A stretch of 5,691 nucleotides of DNA, from assembly GCA_020025415.1 (NCBI GenBank), contig JAHHSB010000089.1, positions 1 to 5,691 of the forward strand, read 5' to 3'. The position numbers were made by a program, and so were the translations under genes. Numbering within the stretch: the first letter of the stretch is position 1; each line of letters starts with the position of its first letter. Of this stretch, positions 1 through 5,291 are shown in pieces. Source of the DNA: Oscillibacter sp. Lineage in GTDB: Bacteria; Bacillota; Clostridia; Oscillospirales; Oscillospiraceae. The notes under the pieces were generated by a model. That model was not told the DNA's origin and did no database searches. It saw only the letters and a program-made list of their open reading frames with translations.

Positions 1-46
1 ACCTTATATAAATGAGAAATTGAGAAAAGGATAAAGGATTTAGATT

Positions 47-1486
47 ATGGCACAGGATAAAAGACAGGTAGACGCCATTACCTCCCGGGACACGGACTTT
101 ACCCAGTGGTATACGGACGTTTGCAAAAAGGCGGAACTGATCGACTACACCTCCGTCAAGGGACTGTTTATCTACCGTCCCTATGGCTATGCGATTTGGG
201 AGAATATCCAGAAAGAGCTGGACAGCCGCTTCAAGGAAACGGGACATGAAAACGTGTACCTGCCTGTGCTGATCCCTGAGTCGCTGCTGCAGAAGGAGAA
301 GGACCACGTGGAGGGCTTTGCTCCCGAGTGCGCCTGGGTCACCGTGGGCGGCAGCGAGAAGCTGGAGGACCGGATGTGCGTTCGTCCCACCTCCGAGACC
401 CTTTTCTGCGAGCATTATGCCAACATTATCCACTCCTGGCGGGATCTGCCCAAGCTCTATAACCAGTGGTGCAGCGTGCTCCGCTGGGAGAAGACCTCCC
501 GTCCCTTCCTGCGCCACCGGGAATTCCTCTGGCAGGAGGGCCACACTATGCACGCCACCGCGGAAGAGGCCCGGGAAGAGACCATGCAGATGCTGAACAT
601 CTATGCCGACTTTATGGAAAACGTTCTGGCCATGCCCGTGCTCCGGGGCCGCAAGACCGACAAGGAGAAGTTCAACGGCGCCGAGGAGACGTACACGGTG
701 GAGTGCATGATGCACGACCACAAGGCTCTCCAGGCCGGTACCAGCCACTATTTCGGTGACGGCTTCGCCAAGGCCTTTGACATCACCTTTACCGGCAAGG
801 ACAACCAGCTCCATCACCCCCACCAGACCAGCTGGGGCGTGTCCACCCGGATGATCGGCGGCATCATCATGACCCATGGCGATGACAACGGCTTGGTGCT
901 GCCCCCCCGGATTGCTCCCGTGCAGGTGATCGTGATCCCTGTGGCGTCCCACAAGCCCGGCGTGCTGGAGGCGGCCGCCGCCCTGCGGGATCGGCTGAGC
1001 GCTGCGGGTATCCGCGCCAAGATGGACGATTCCGATAACTCTCCCGGCTGGAAGTTTGCCGAGTATGAGATGAAGGGTGTGCCCCTGCGGGTGGAGATCG
1101 GCCCCAAGGATCTGGAGAAAGAGCAGTGTGTTATCGCCCGCCGGGATACCGGGGAGAAGGTCTTCGTCCCCCTGGCGGAGCTGGAGACCCGGGCAGCGGA
1201 GCTGCTGGATGCGGTGCACGACAACCTCTTCGCCATGGCCCTGAAGAATCGGGAAGAGAACACCTTCGACATCAAGACTCCCGCCGAGGCCAAGGCCATC
1301 GCCGAGGGGAAGGGCGGTTTTCTGCGGTCCAAGTGGTGCGGCTCTCTGGAGTGCGAGCTGGCCATGAAGGAACAGGCCGGTGTTACCTCCCGCTGCATGC
1401 CTTTGGAGCAGAGCGGCACCGAGGGTGTGTGCCCTGTGTGCGGCAAGAAATGCACTACCGATATCTATTGGGGCGTGGCTTATTAA
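47..1486 (+). CDS. proS: Prolyl-tRNA synthetase, archaeal/eukaryotic-like (type 3) form
   Basis: Cytoplasmic class II aminoacyl-tRNA synthetase that charges tRNA-Pro with proline using ATP. The 479-residue protein shows a motif 1 region (about 39-80), the proline-binding loop RPTSET at 113-118, motif 2 with RWEKTSRPFLRHREF at 146-160, a GTSHYFG segment at 231-237, and motif 3 (GVSTRMIGG, 264-272, running to about 290). The anticodon-binding domain follows (about 290-390), then a C-terminal domain with a cysteine zinc site (C431, C436, C462, C465) and a terminal tyrosine (WGVAY). This architecture, and the absence of the roughly 180-residue editing insertion found between motifs 2 and 3 of the longer bacterial-type enzyme, mark the type 3 family, whose usual length is about 480. 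The start is supported by AAAGGA at 33-38, eight bases upstream of the ATG. Its promoter lies outside the window, so a T-box leader cannot be assessed. It appears to be transcribed separately from the ribosomal operon. Confidence 0.97.
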   Translation: MAQDKRQVDAITSRDTDFTQWYTDVCKKAELIDYTSVKGLFIYRPYGYAIWENIQKELDSRFKETGHENVYLPVLIPESLLQKEKDHVEGFAPECAWVTVGGSEKLEDRMCVRPTSETLFCEHYANIIHSWRDLPKLYNQWCSVLRWEKTSRPFLRHREFLWQEGHTMHATAEEAREETMQMLNIYADFMENVLAMPVLRGRKTDKEKFNGAEETYTVECMMHDHKALQAGTSHYFGDGFAKAFDITFTGKDNQLHHPHQTSWGVSTRMIGGIIMTHGDDNGLVLPPRIAPVQVIVIPVASHKPGVLEAAAALRDRLSAAGIRAKMDDSDNSPGWKFAEYEMKGVPLRVEIGPKDLEKEQCVIARRDTGEKVFVPLAELETRAAELLDAVHDNLFAMALKNREENTFDIKTPAEAKAIAEGKGGFLRSKWCGSLECELAMKEQAGVTSRCMPLEQSGTEGVCPVCGKKCTTDIYWGVAY

Positions 1487-1510
1487 AAAGGAAAGCTCCC
1501 GAACTGGGGG

Positions 1511-1550
1511 GGAGGGCAGGCCACCGGAATTTTCCGGCGGCCTGCCCTTC
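1511..1550 (+). terminator. Strong inverted repeat after proS, probable transcript end (no T-tract)
   Basis: Arms at 1513-1527 and 1534-1548 pair at 14 of 15 positions (one A/C mismatch) around the loop AATTTT. The stem can be extended by a G-U and a G-C pair to 1511 and 1550. It starts 24 bases after the proS stop codon, as expected for a 3' end. The sequence after the stem (CAGCACTTAGG) is not a run of T, so it is not a canonical intrinsic terminator. It may act as an mRNA 3'-end stabiliser or a weak or factor-dependent terminator. Confidence 0.5.
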
Positions 1551-1695
1551 AGCACTTAGGCCGGAAAATGGGCCAAAAGTCCATGCTTTATGCTGGAATT
1601 CCCGGAAATGATGTAGAAAAGGGGCGGCTTTTTGCCCCCTGTGAGGAAGTGCTGAAAAACTTCCGAAAATTTCATGAAAAACAGAGAAAATACCC
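1551..1695. other. Gene-free region between proS and the S10 promoter, with small inverted repeats
   Basis: No credible coding sequence is seen here. The stretch holds a small hairpin, GGAAGT/ACTTCC at 1645-1650 and 1659-1664. A 10-base inverted repeat links TTCAGCACTT (1548-1557) with AAGTGCTGAA (1647-1656). A second pair is ATTTTCCGG (1529-1537) with CCGGAAAAT (1561-1569). The last 35 bases are A/T-rich, which would suit an UP element for the promoter that follows. None of these has a function I can name. Confidence 0.4.
1670..1679. repeat. 10-bp perfect palindrome upstream of the S10 promoter
   Basis: TTTCATGAAA is a perfect palindrome whose right edge lies 16 bases before the -35 hexamer of the rpsJ promoter. 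It sits in an A/T-rich tract. It could be an operator or part of an UP element, or it could be chance in A/T-rich DNA. The sequence alone does not decide. Confidence 0.25.
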
Positions 1696-1724
1696 TTGAC
1701 AAAGGGAAAGTTTTCTTTTATTAT
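1696..1724 (+). promoter_or_regulatory. Sigma-A type promoter of the S10 operon
   Basis: The -35 hexamer TTGACA (1696-1701) is a perfect consensus match. It is followed by a 17-base spacer and the -10 hexamer TATTAT (1719-1724), which differs from TATAAT at one position. Transcription would start at about 1730-1732. That places the first base of the leader's closing stem (1732) almost exactly at the 5' end of the transcript, which independently supports this start. An A/T-rich upstream tract fits a strong ribosomal protein promoter. Confidence 0.87.
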
Positions 1725-1730
1725 AGTCAG

Positions 1731-1883
1731 GTACGCGACTGGGACATGGTATGCCCAATGCGCACAACTGCGATGAACCGGGAGATTGCTCCGCAAGGAG
1801 GTAACTTCCGGGGAGTATGTCCGATAATCGGGCGGCTGAGAAAAATCTGTACGTCGCGTAGATCGCTGCGCCATGAACAGGAT
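1731..1883 (+). ncRNA. Structured 5' leader RNA of the S10 operon (putative cis-regulator)
   Basis: TACGCGAC (1732-1739) is perfectly complementary to GTCGCGTA (1853-1860), giving an 8-bp stem that closes a domain of about 129 nucleotides at the very 5' end of the transcript. Nested inside are a hairpin at 1740-1757 (TGGG-A-CAT, loop GGT, ATG-CCCA), a small hairpin CGCA/TGCG (1761-1772), and a stem of 1778-1784 with 1805-1811 (seven pairs, one G-U). That last stem encloses TTGC/GCAA (1786-1796) and leaves GGAGGTAA (1797-1804) unpaired. An alternative pairing is GGACAT (1742-1747) with ATGTCC (1817-1822). A terminator follows at once, so an attenuation role is inferred. In E. coli the S10 leader is bound by L4. 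I see no clear similarity to that leader and do not recognise the class. Confidence 0.65.
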
Positions 1884-1917
1884 TACCGGCCGTATAATCT
1901 CATACGCCGGTATTTTT
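1884..1917 (+). terminator. Intrinsic terminator inside the rpsJ leader (attenuator)
   Basis: TACCGGCCGTAT (1884-1895) pairs with ATACGCCGGTA (1902-1912): eleven base pairs with one bulged C, loop AATCTC, followed directly by TTTTT (1913-1917). It lies about 155 bases after the inferred transcription start and 104 bases before the rpsJ start codon. It must therefore be read through for operon expression, and it ends no visible gene. A possible antiterminator is 1832-1838 (GCGGCTG) with 1887-1893 (CGGCCGT), seven pairs including two G-U, which would occupy the 5' arm. Which ligand or protein controls the choice is not visible. Confidence 0.8.
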
Positions 1918-1931
1918 CATGAGCTGGAATG

Positions 1932-1951
1932 ATACGCACGGTTAAGCGTAT
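1932..1951 (+). repeat. Hairpin just downstream of the attenuator
   Basis: ATACGC (1932-1937) and GCGTAT (1946-1951) form a perfect 6-bp inverted repeat with an 8-base loop. The left arm is the same hexamer as the start of the terminator's 3' arm (1902-1907), so the right arm could alternatively pair with the terminator arm in read-through RNA. Confidence 0.45.
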
Positions 1952-1967
1952 AGAATTCTTCTCTCGC

Positions 1968-2002
1968 CGTAGGTCGTCGAGACTTCGTGAAAACTACCTA
2001 CG
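1968..2002 (+). promoter_or_regulatory. Stem-loop just upstream of the rpsJ ribosome binding site
   Basis: CGTAGGT (1968-1974) and ACCTACG (1996-2002) are perfectly complementary over seven bases, with a 21-base loop. The stem ends six bases before the rpsJ Shine-Dalgarno sequence. Its position suggests an effect on rpsJ translation initiation or on 5' end stability after processing, but this is inference. Confidence 0.45.
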
Positions 2003-2008
2003 AATTTT

Positions 2009-2014
2009 AGGAGG
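2009..2014 (+). promoter_or_regulatory. Ribosome binding site of rpsJ
   Basis: AGGAGG lies seven bases before the ATG at 2022. It fixes the rpsJ start there and excludes an in-frame ATG at 1929, which would add 31 residues foreign to S10 and translate the leader hairpins. Confidence 0.93.
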
Positions 2015-2021
2015 AAAAACC

Positions 2022-2336
2022 ATGGCAGCACAGAAAGAAATGATCCGCATTCGCCTGAAGGCCTACGATCATCAGGTGATCGACCAGAGCGCCGAGAAGA
2101 TCGTTGAGACCGCCAAGCGCTCCGGCGCGGAGGTGTCCGGCCCGATCCCCCTGCCCACCAAGAAGGAGATCGTCACCATTCTGCGGGCCGTCCACAAGTA
2201 CAAGGACAGCCGCGAGCAGTTTGAGCGCCGCACCCACAAGAGATTGATCGACATCACCAAGTCCACTCCCAAGACTGTCGAGGCCCTGATGGCCCTGGAC
2301 CTGCCCGCGGGCGTGGAGATCGAGATTAAGCTCTGA
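2022..2336 (+). CDS. rpsJ: 30S ribosomal protein S10 (uS10)
   Basis: Small-subunit head protein; as NusE it also takes part in transcription antitermination complexes with NusB. The 104-residue product matches the usual length of 102-105 residues. It begins [17 protein letters not shown] and carries the extended-loop segment [20 protein letters not shown] (40-59), the [18 protein letters not shown] segment (61-78) and the C-terminal GVEIEIKL. The [13 protein letters not shown] form is the one known from Bacillus-type Firmicutes. The start is chosen from the strong AGGAGG at 2009-2014 and from homology. It is the first gene of the S10 operon, preceded by a 290-base leader with an attenuator and separated from rplC by an unusually long 143-base spacer. 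The str operon genes (tuf, fusA) that often precede rpsJ in Firmicutes are absent; proS takes that place. Confidence 0.97.
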   Translation: MAAQKEMIRIRLKAYDHQVIDQSAEKIVETAKRSGAEVSGPIPLPTKKEIVTILRAVHKYKDSREQFERRTHKRLIDITKSTPKTVEALMALDLPAGVEIEIKL

Positions 2337-2370
2337 TCCCAGGCAAGACCCCAGTTCCCCAATATTTCGT

Positions 2371-2443
2371 TTGCTACCCAATGTCTGCCGTCTTGCGAGG
2401 CGGACGGGTCAAGTCGGCAGAGCAATGAGGACTGCGTCCTTAT
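2371..2443 (+). ncRNA. Structured RNA element in the rpsJ-rplC spacer
   Basis: The 143-base gap (2337-2479) has no open reading frame of note but dense complementarity. TCTGCCGTCTTG (2384-2395) pairs with CAAGTCGGCAGA (2410-2421) with one T/T mismatch. The stem is lengthened by TTGC (2371-2374) with GCAA (2422-2425), across a 9-base bulge (2375-2383). A competing hairpin is GTCTGCC (2383-2389) with GGCGGAC (2399-2405). A second hairpin, 2425-2432 with 2436-2443 (AGGAC/GTCCT core, triloop TGC), follows; the two stems would share A2425. No T-run follows, so it is not an intrinsic terminator. I see no promoter here. A translational control site for rplC or an RNA processing site is possible. Confidence 0.5.
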
Positions 2444-2479
2444 CTAAGTCGACCAATAACCTTTAAGGAGGAAACATAC

Positions 2480-3199
2480 ATGAAAGCGATTATCGGCAAA
2501 AAAGTGGGCATGTCCCAGATCTTTGACGAGAACGGCCATGTGGTTCCGGTTACCGTGATTGAAGCCGGTCCCTGCGTTGTCGTCCAGAAGAAGGCCGCGG
2601 AAAAGGACGGCTACGAGGCCGTGCAGCTGGGCTTCGAGGACATCGCCGAGCGCAAGCTGACCAAGCCTGAGAAGGGCCACTTGGACAAGGCTGGCGTCGC
2701 CCCCAAGAAGTACCTGCGTGAATTCGACCTGGACAACGCTGCCGAGCTGAACATCGGCGACGTGATCAAGGCTGACACCTTCGCTGCTGGCGATTTCGTG
2801 GACGTGACCGGCACCAGCAAGGGCCACGGCTACGCCGGCGTCATCAAGCGCTGGGGCGCCCAGCGCACCCCCACCTCTCACGGCGGCGGCCCCGTGCATC
2901 GTCACGCCGGCTCCATGGGCTCTTCCACCGATCCTTCCAAGATCTTCAAGGGCAAGATCGGTGCCGGCCACATGGGCGTAGATCAGGTGACCGTGCAGAA
3001 CCTGACTGTTGTGAAGGTTGACCCCGAGCTGAATATGCTGGTTGTCTGCGGCGCCGTTCCCGGCCCCAAGGGCGGTCTGGTGACCATCAAGACCACCGTC
3101 AAGACCCACAAGGTCAAGCAGGCTGGCGCCGACATCAGCAAGAACCCGCAGAAGGCTTCCGGCCGCAACCCGCAGAAGGCTTCCGCCAGAAACAAGTAA
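2480..3199 (+). CDS. rplC: 50S ribosomal protein L3 (uL3) with a repeated C-terminal tail
   Basis: Primary 23S rRNA binding protein whose long loop reaches toward the peptidyl-transferase centre. The 239-residue product has the typical start [26 protein letters not shown] and the signature [16 protein letters not shown] (111-126). The conserved loop runs from [17 protein letters not shown] (133-149) to [13 protein letters not shown] (154-166). The GSMG is followed by Ser148, where E. coli has the glutamine methylated by PrmB. L3 is usually about 205-215 residues. The excess is a basic tail after about residue 213 that ends in a tandem NPQKAS(G/A)RN repeat (222-238). AAGGAGG at 2465-2471 precedes the ATG by eight bases. 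The 143-base gap from rpsJ is the longest within the ribosomal cluster, whereas the gap to rplD is only 18 bases. Confidence 0.97.
   Translation: MKAIIGKKVGMSQIFDENGHVVPVTVIEAGPCVVVQKKAAEKDGYEAVQLGFEDIAERKLTKPEKGHLDKAGVAPKKYLREFDLDNAAELNIGDVIKADTFAAGDFVDVTGTSKGHGYAGVIKRWGAQRTPTSHGGGPVHRHAGSMGSSTDPSKIFKGKIGAGHMGVDQVTVQNLTVVKVDPELNMLVVCGAVPGPKGGLVTIKTTVKTHKVKQAGADISKNPQKASGRNPQKASARNK
3143..3185 (+). repeat. Tandem direct repeat at the 3' end of rplC
   Basis: AACCCGCAGAAGGCTTCCG occurs at 3143-3161 and again at 3167-3185, a 19-base perfect copy with a 24-base period. Because 24 is a multiple of three, the frame is kept and the protein repeats NPQKAS(G/A)R twice. Perfect identity at the DNA level points to a recent in-frame duplication or ongoing slippage. 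Confidence 0.9.
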
Positions 3200-3217
3200 G
3201 AAAGGGGTGCTTAAGTA

Positions 3218-3841
3218 ATGTCTACTATCAAAGTTCTCAACATGTCCGGCAGCGAAGTGGGCAGCGTCGAGCTCAACGATGCGATCTTTGGCATCGAGCC
3301 CAACCAGACTGTTGTGCATGAAGTTGTGAAGAATCATCTTGCCAACTGCAGACAGGGCACCCAGAGCGCCCTGACCCGCGCCGAGGTTTCCGGCGGCGGC
3401 AAAAAGCCCTGGAGACAGAAAGGCACCGGCCACGCCCGTCAGGGCAGCACCCGTGCCCCTCAGTGGACCCACGGCGGCATTGTGTTTGCCCCCAAGCCCC
3501 GGGATTACAGCTATGTGCTGAACAAGAAGGTTAAGAGACTGGCTCTCAAGTCCGCTCTGTCCGCCAAGGCGGCCGAGGGCGAGCTGGTGGTGATCGACTC
3601 CATCAAGATGGACGCCATCAAGACCTCTGATTTCCGGAAGTTCCTGACCGCTGTGAAGGTCGACGGCAAGGCCGTCGTCGTCACTCCCGAGAAGGACGAC
3701 GTGATCGTCAAGAGCGCCCGGAACCTGCCCGGCGTCGTGACTACCCCCGCTGCGCTGATGAACGTCTATGACATTCTGAACGCCAAGTATCTGGTGGTCG
3801 ACCAGGCCGCGCTGGCAAAAATCGAGGAGGTGTTTGCGTAA
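3218..3841 (+). CDS. rplD: 50S ribosomal protein L4 (uL4)
   Basis: Early-assembling 23S rRNA binding protein that lines the exit tunnel; in E. coli it also represses its own S10 operon through the leader RNA. The 207 residues are a normal length. The tunnel-reaching loop is clear: SGGGKKPWRQKGTGHARQGS (58-77) continuing to TRAPQWTHGGIVFAPKPRDY (78-97). The C-terminal globular part ends with NVYDILNAKYLVVDQAALAKIEEVF. The start at 3218 is preceded by AAAGGGG (3201-3207) at ten bases, a weaker Shine-Dalgarno sequence than those of its neighbours. It lies 18 bases after rplC and overlaps rplW by one base. L4 is the natural first candidate to act on the rpsJ leader in this organism, but that is only an analogy to E. 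coli. Confidence 0.97.
   Translation: MSTIKVLNMSGSEVGSVELNDAIFGIEPNQTVVHEVVKNHLANCRQGTQSALTRAEVSGGGKKPWRQKGTGHARQGSTRAPQWTHGGIVFAPKPRDYSYVLNKKVKRLALKSALSAKAAEGELVVIDSIKMDAIKTSDFRKFLTAVKVDGKAVVVTPEKDDVIVKSARNLPGVVTTPAALMNVYDILNAKYLVVDQAALAKIEEVFA
3824..3832 (+). promoter_or_regulatory. Ribosome binding site of rplW inside rplD
   Basis: GAGGAGGTG lies within the last codons of rplD (Glu-Glu-Val), with AGGAGG at 3825-3830, ten bases before the rplW ATG. Together with the TAATG stop/start overlap it suggests translational coupling of L23 to L4. Confidence 0.85.
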
Positions 3842-4137
3842 TGGCTACCGCATATGACATCATTATCCGCCCGATCATCACCGAGCGTGCCATGGCCGGC
3901 GCTGCCGACAAGAAGTATGCGTTTGAAGTTGCCAAGAACGCTGGCAAGATCGAGATCAAGAAGGCTGTGGAGGAAATTTTCGGCGTGAAGGTCGCCTCCG
4001 TCAACACCCTGACTGTGCCCGGCAAGTCCAAGCGCCTGGGCGCCGGCCGTCCCGGCACGACCAAGACCTGGAAAAAGGCCTACGTCCAGCTGACGGATGA
4101 TTCCAAGACCATCGAGTTCTTCGAAGGTATGGTCTGA
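3841..4137 (+). CDS. rplW: 50S ribosomal protein L23 (uL23)
   Basis: 23S rRNA domain III binding protein at the tunnel exit, the docking site for trigger factor and the signal recognition particle. The 98-residue product has the standard length and the features AYDIIIRPIITERAM (4-18), a KYAFEVAKNAGKIEIKKAVEEIFGVKVASVNT core (25-56), and the basic loop PGKSKRLGAGRPGTTKTWKKAYVQL (60-84). The start codon shares its A with the last base of the rplD stop (TAATG). The gene ends with TGA followed directly by an in-frame TAA (4138-4140), a double stop. It is followed 23 bases later by rplB. Confidence 0.97.
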   Translation: MATAYDIIIRPIITERAMAGAADKKYAFEVAKNAGKIEIKKAVEEIFGVKVASVNTLTVPGKSKRLGAGRPGTTKTWKKAYVQLTDDSKTIEFFEGMV

Positions 4138-4160
4138 TAACGGAAGGAGTGTAACGCGAA

Positions 4161-4994
4161 ATGTCTATTAAAAATTTTAAGCCGACGACTCCTTCCAGAC
4201 GTCAGATGACGGTCTCCGGTTTCGACGGCATTGACAAGAAGGCCAAGCCCGAGCCCAGCCTGACCGAGGTCCTGAAGAAGTCGGCCGGCCGCAACAGCTA
4301 TGGCCGCATCACCGTCCGCCATCGTGGCGGCGGCAACAAGCGCAAGTACCGCATCATCGACTTCAAGCGCGACAAGGTGGGTTCTGCCACCGTGCTTCGC
4401 CTGGAGTATGACCCCAACCGCAGCGCCAACATCGCCCTGATTCAGTATGAGGACGGCGAGAAGCGTTATATCCTGGCTCCCGTTGGCCTGAAGGCCGGCC
4501 ACAAGATCATGACCGGTCCCGACGCCGACATTCTGCCCGGCAACGCGCTGCCTATCGCCAACATTCCCGTTGGTACCGTGATCCACAACATCGAGCTCCA
4601 CCCCGGCAACGGCGCTCAGCTGGTCCGCTCCGCGGGCACCGCTGCGCAGCTGATGGCTAAGGAGGGCTCTGATGCCCAGATTCGTATGCCTTCCGGCGAG
4701 GTTCGTATTGTCCGCACCAACTGCATGGCCACCATCGGCCAGGTGGGCAACATCGAGCATGAGAACATCAACATTGGTAAGGCCGGCCGGAAACGCCACA
4801 TGGGTTGGCGTCCTACTGTCCGCGGCTCTGTCATGAACCCCAACGACCATCCCCACGGCGGCGGCGAGGGCCGCGCTCCGGTTGGCCGTCCCGGTCCTGT
4901 GACGCCTTGGGGCAAGCCTGCTATGGGTTATAAGACCCGCAAGGGCAAGAACCCCACCAATAAGTTCATCGTGAAGCGTCGCAACGAGAAGTAA
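4161..4994 (+). CDS. rplB: 50S ribosomal protein L2 (uL2)
   Basis: Core large-subunit protein needed for subunit association and peptidyl-transferase activity. The 277 residues match the family length. Visible hallmarks are [13 protein letters not shown] near the N terminus, the [15 protein letters not shown]-binding segment (53-64), the OB-fold region (about 75-125), the SH3-like domain (about 130-200), and the C-terminal [16 protein letters not shown] (215-230) followed by [23 protein letters not shown] (231-253). His230 corresponds to the E. coli L2 histidine 229 implicated in peptidyl transfer. The start at 4161 is supported by AAGGAGT (4144-4150), ten bases upstream. Its stop codon overlaps the Shine-Dalgarno sequence of rpsS (AAGGAGG, 4993-4999). 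Confidence 0.98.
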   Translation: MSIKNFKPTTPSRRQMTVSGFDGIDKKAKPEPSLTEVLKKSAGRNSYGRITVRHRGGGNKRKYRIIDFKRDKVGSATVLRLEYDPNRSANIALIQYEDGEKRYILAPVGLKAGHKIMTGPDADILPGNALPIANIPVGTVIHNIELHPGNGAQLVRSAGTAAQLMAKEGSDAQIRMPSGEVRIVRTNCMATIGQVGNIEHENINIGKAGRKRHMGWRPTVRGSVMNPNDHPHGGGEGRAPVGRPGPVTPWGKPAMGYKTRKGKNPTNKFIVKRRNEK

Positions 4995-5008
4995 GGAGGC
5001 AAGTCAAT

Positions 5009-5272
5009 ATGAGCAGATCGATTAAAAAAGGCCCGTATGTTGCCCCTGAGCTTCTCAAGCGGGTCGAGGAAATGAATGCCAAGAACGAGAAAAAGGTGCT
5101 GAAGACCTGGAGCCGCAGCTCCACCATCTTCCCCGCCTTTGTCGGGCACACCATCGCTGTCCATGACGGACGCAAGCATGTCCCCGTGTATATCCAGGAG
5201 GACATGGTCGGCCACAAGCTGGGTGAGTTCGCTCCCACCCGGACCTTCCGCGGCCACAACAAGGATAAGTAA
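5009..5272 (+). CDS. rpsS: 30S ribosomal protein S19 (uS19)
   Basis: Small-subunit head protein that forms a complex with S13 and contacts the subunit interface. The 87 residues are slightly short of the usual 91-93, the difference lying in the C-terminal tail. It begins [11 protein letters not shown] and holds the core [20 protein letters not shown] (32-51) followed by [29 protein letters not shown] (52-80). AAGGAGG at 4993-4999 precedes the ATG by nine bases and begins within the rplB stop codon, a compact arrangement that favours reinitiation. The stop TAA is followed shortly by the rplV Shine-Dalgarno sequence. Confidence 0.97.
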   Translation: MSRSIKKGPYVAPELLKRVEEMNAKNEKKVLKTWSRSSTIFPAFVGHTIAVHDGRKHVPVYIQEDMVGHKLGEFAPTRTFRGHNKDK

Positions 5273-5274
5273 GT

Positions 5275-5282
5275 AAAGGAGG
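5275..5282 (+). promoter_or_regulatory. Ribosome binding site of rplV, decides the start
   Basis: AAAGGAGG ends directly before an ATG at 5283 and nine bases before the in-frame ATG at 5292. A zero-base spacer cannot serve initiation, so 5292 is the start. Confidence 0.9.
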
Positions 5283-5291
5283 ATGCAGAAC

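Noticed and set aside
814..1455. Minus-strand open frame opposite proS
   Set aside because: Ser/Arg/Ala-rich shadow of proS in another frame, with no supporting signals.
1621..1638. GGGGC/GCCCC hairpin, which on the minus strand is followed by TTTT
   Set aside because: Only five base pairs, and no minus-strand gene ends there, so a minus-strand terminator has no purpose.
1831..1861. Partial resemblance to a TPP riboswitch (CTGAGA followed by GCGTAG)
   Set aside because: The second conserved core around TGATCTGG and the overall THI-element arrangement are absent, and the downstream genes have no link to thiamine.
1674..1922. 82-codon open frame over the S10 promoter and leader
   Set aside because: It starts upstream of the promoter, so its ATG would not be on the leader transcript, and it runs through the hairpins and terminator without a ribosome binding site.
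1929..2021. N-terminal extension of S10 from an upstream in-frame ATG
   Set aside because: The extra 31 residues are unlike S10, there is no ribosome binding site at 1929, and a strong AGGAGG precedes the ATG at 2022.
2444..3472. Long minus-strand open frame (342 codons) opposite rplC and the start of rplD
   Set aside because: It is antisense to highly conserved ribosomal genes, is low-complexity (Gly/Ala/Leu/Val rich), has no ribosome binding site of note, and results from the codon bias of the plus strand.
4080..4856. Minus-strand open frame opposite rplW/rplB
   Set aside because: Same reason: a mirror of a GC-rich conserved gene, with no recognisable protein family.
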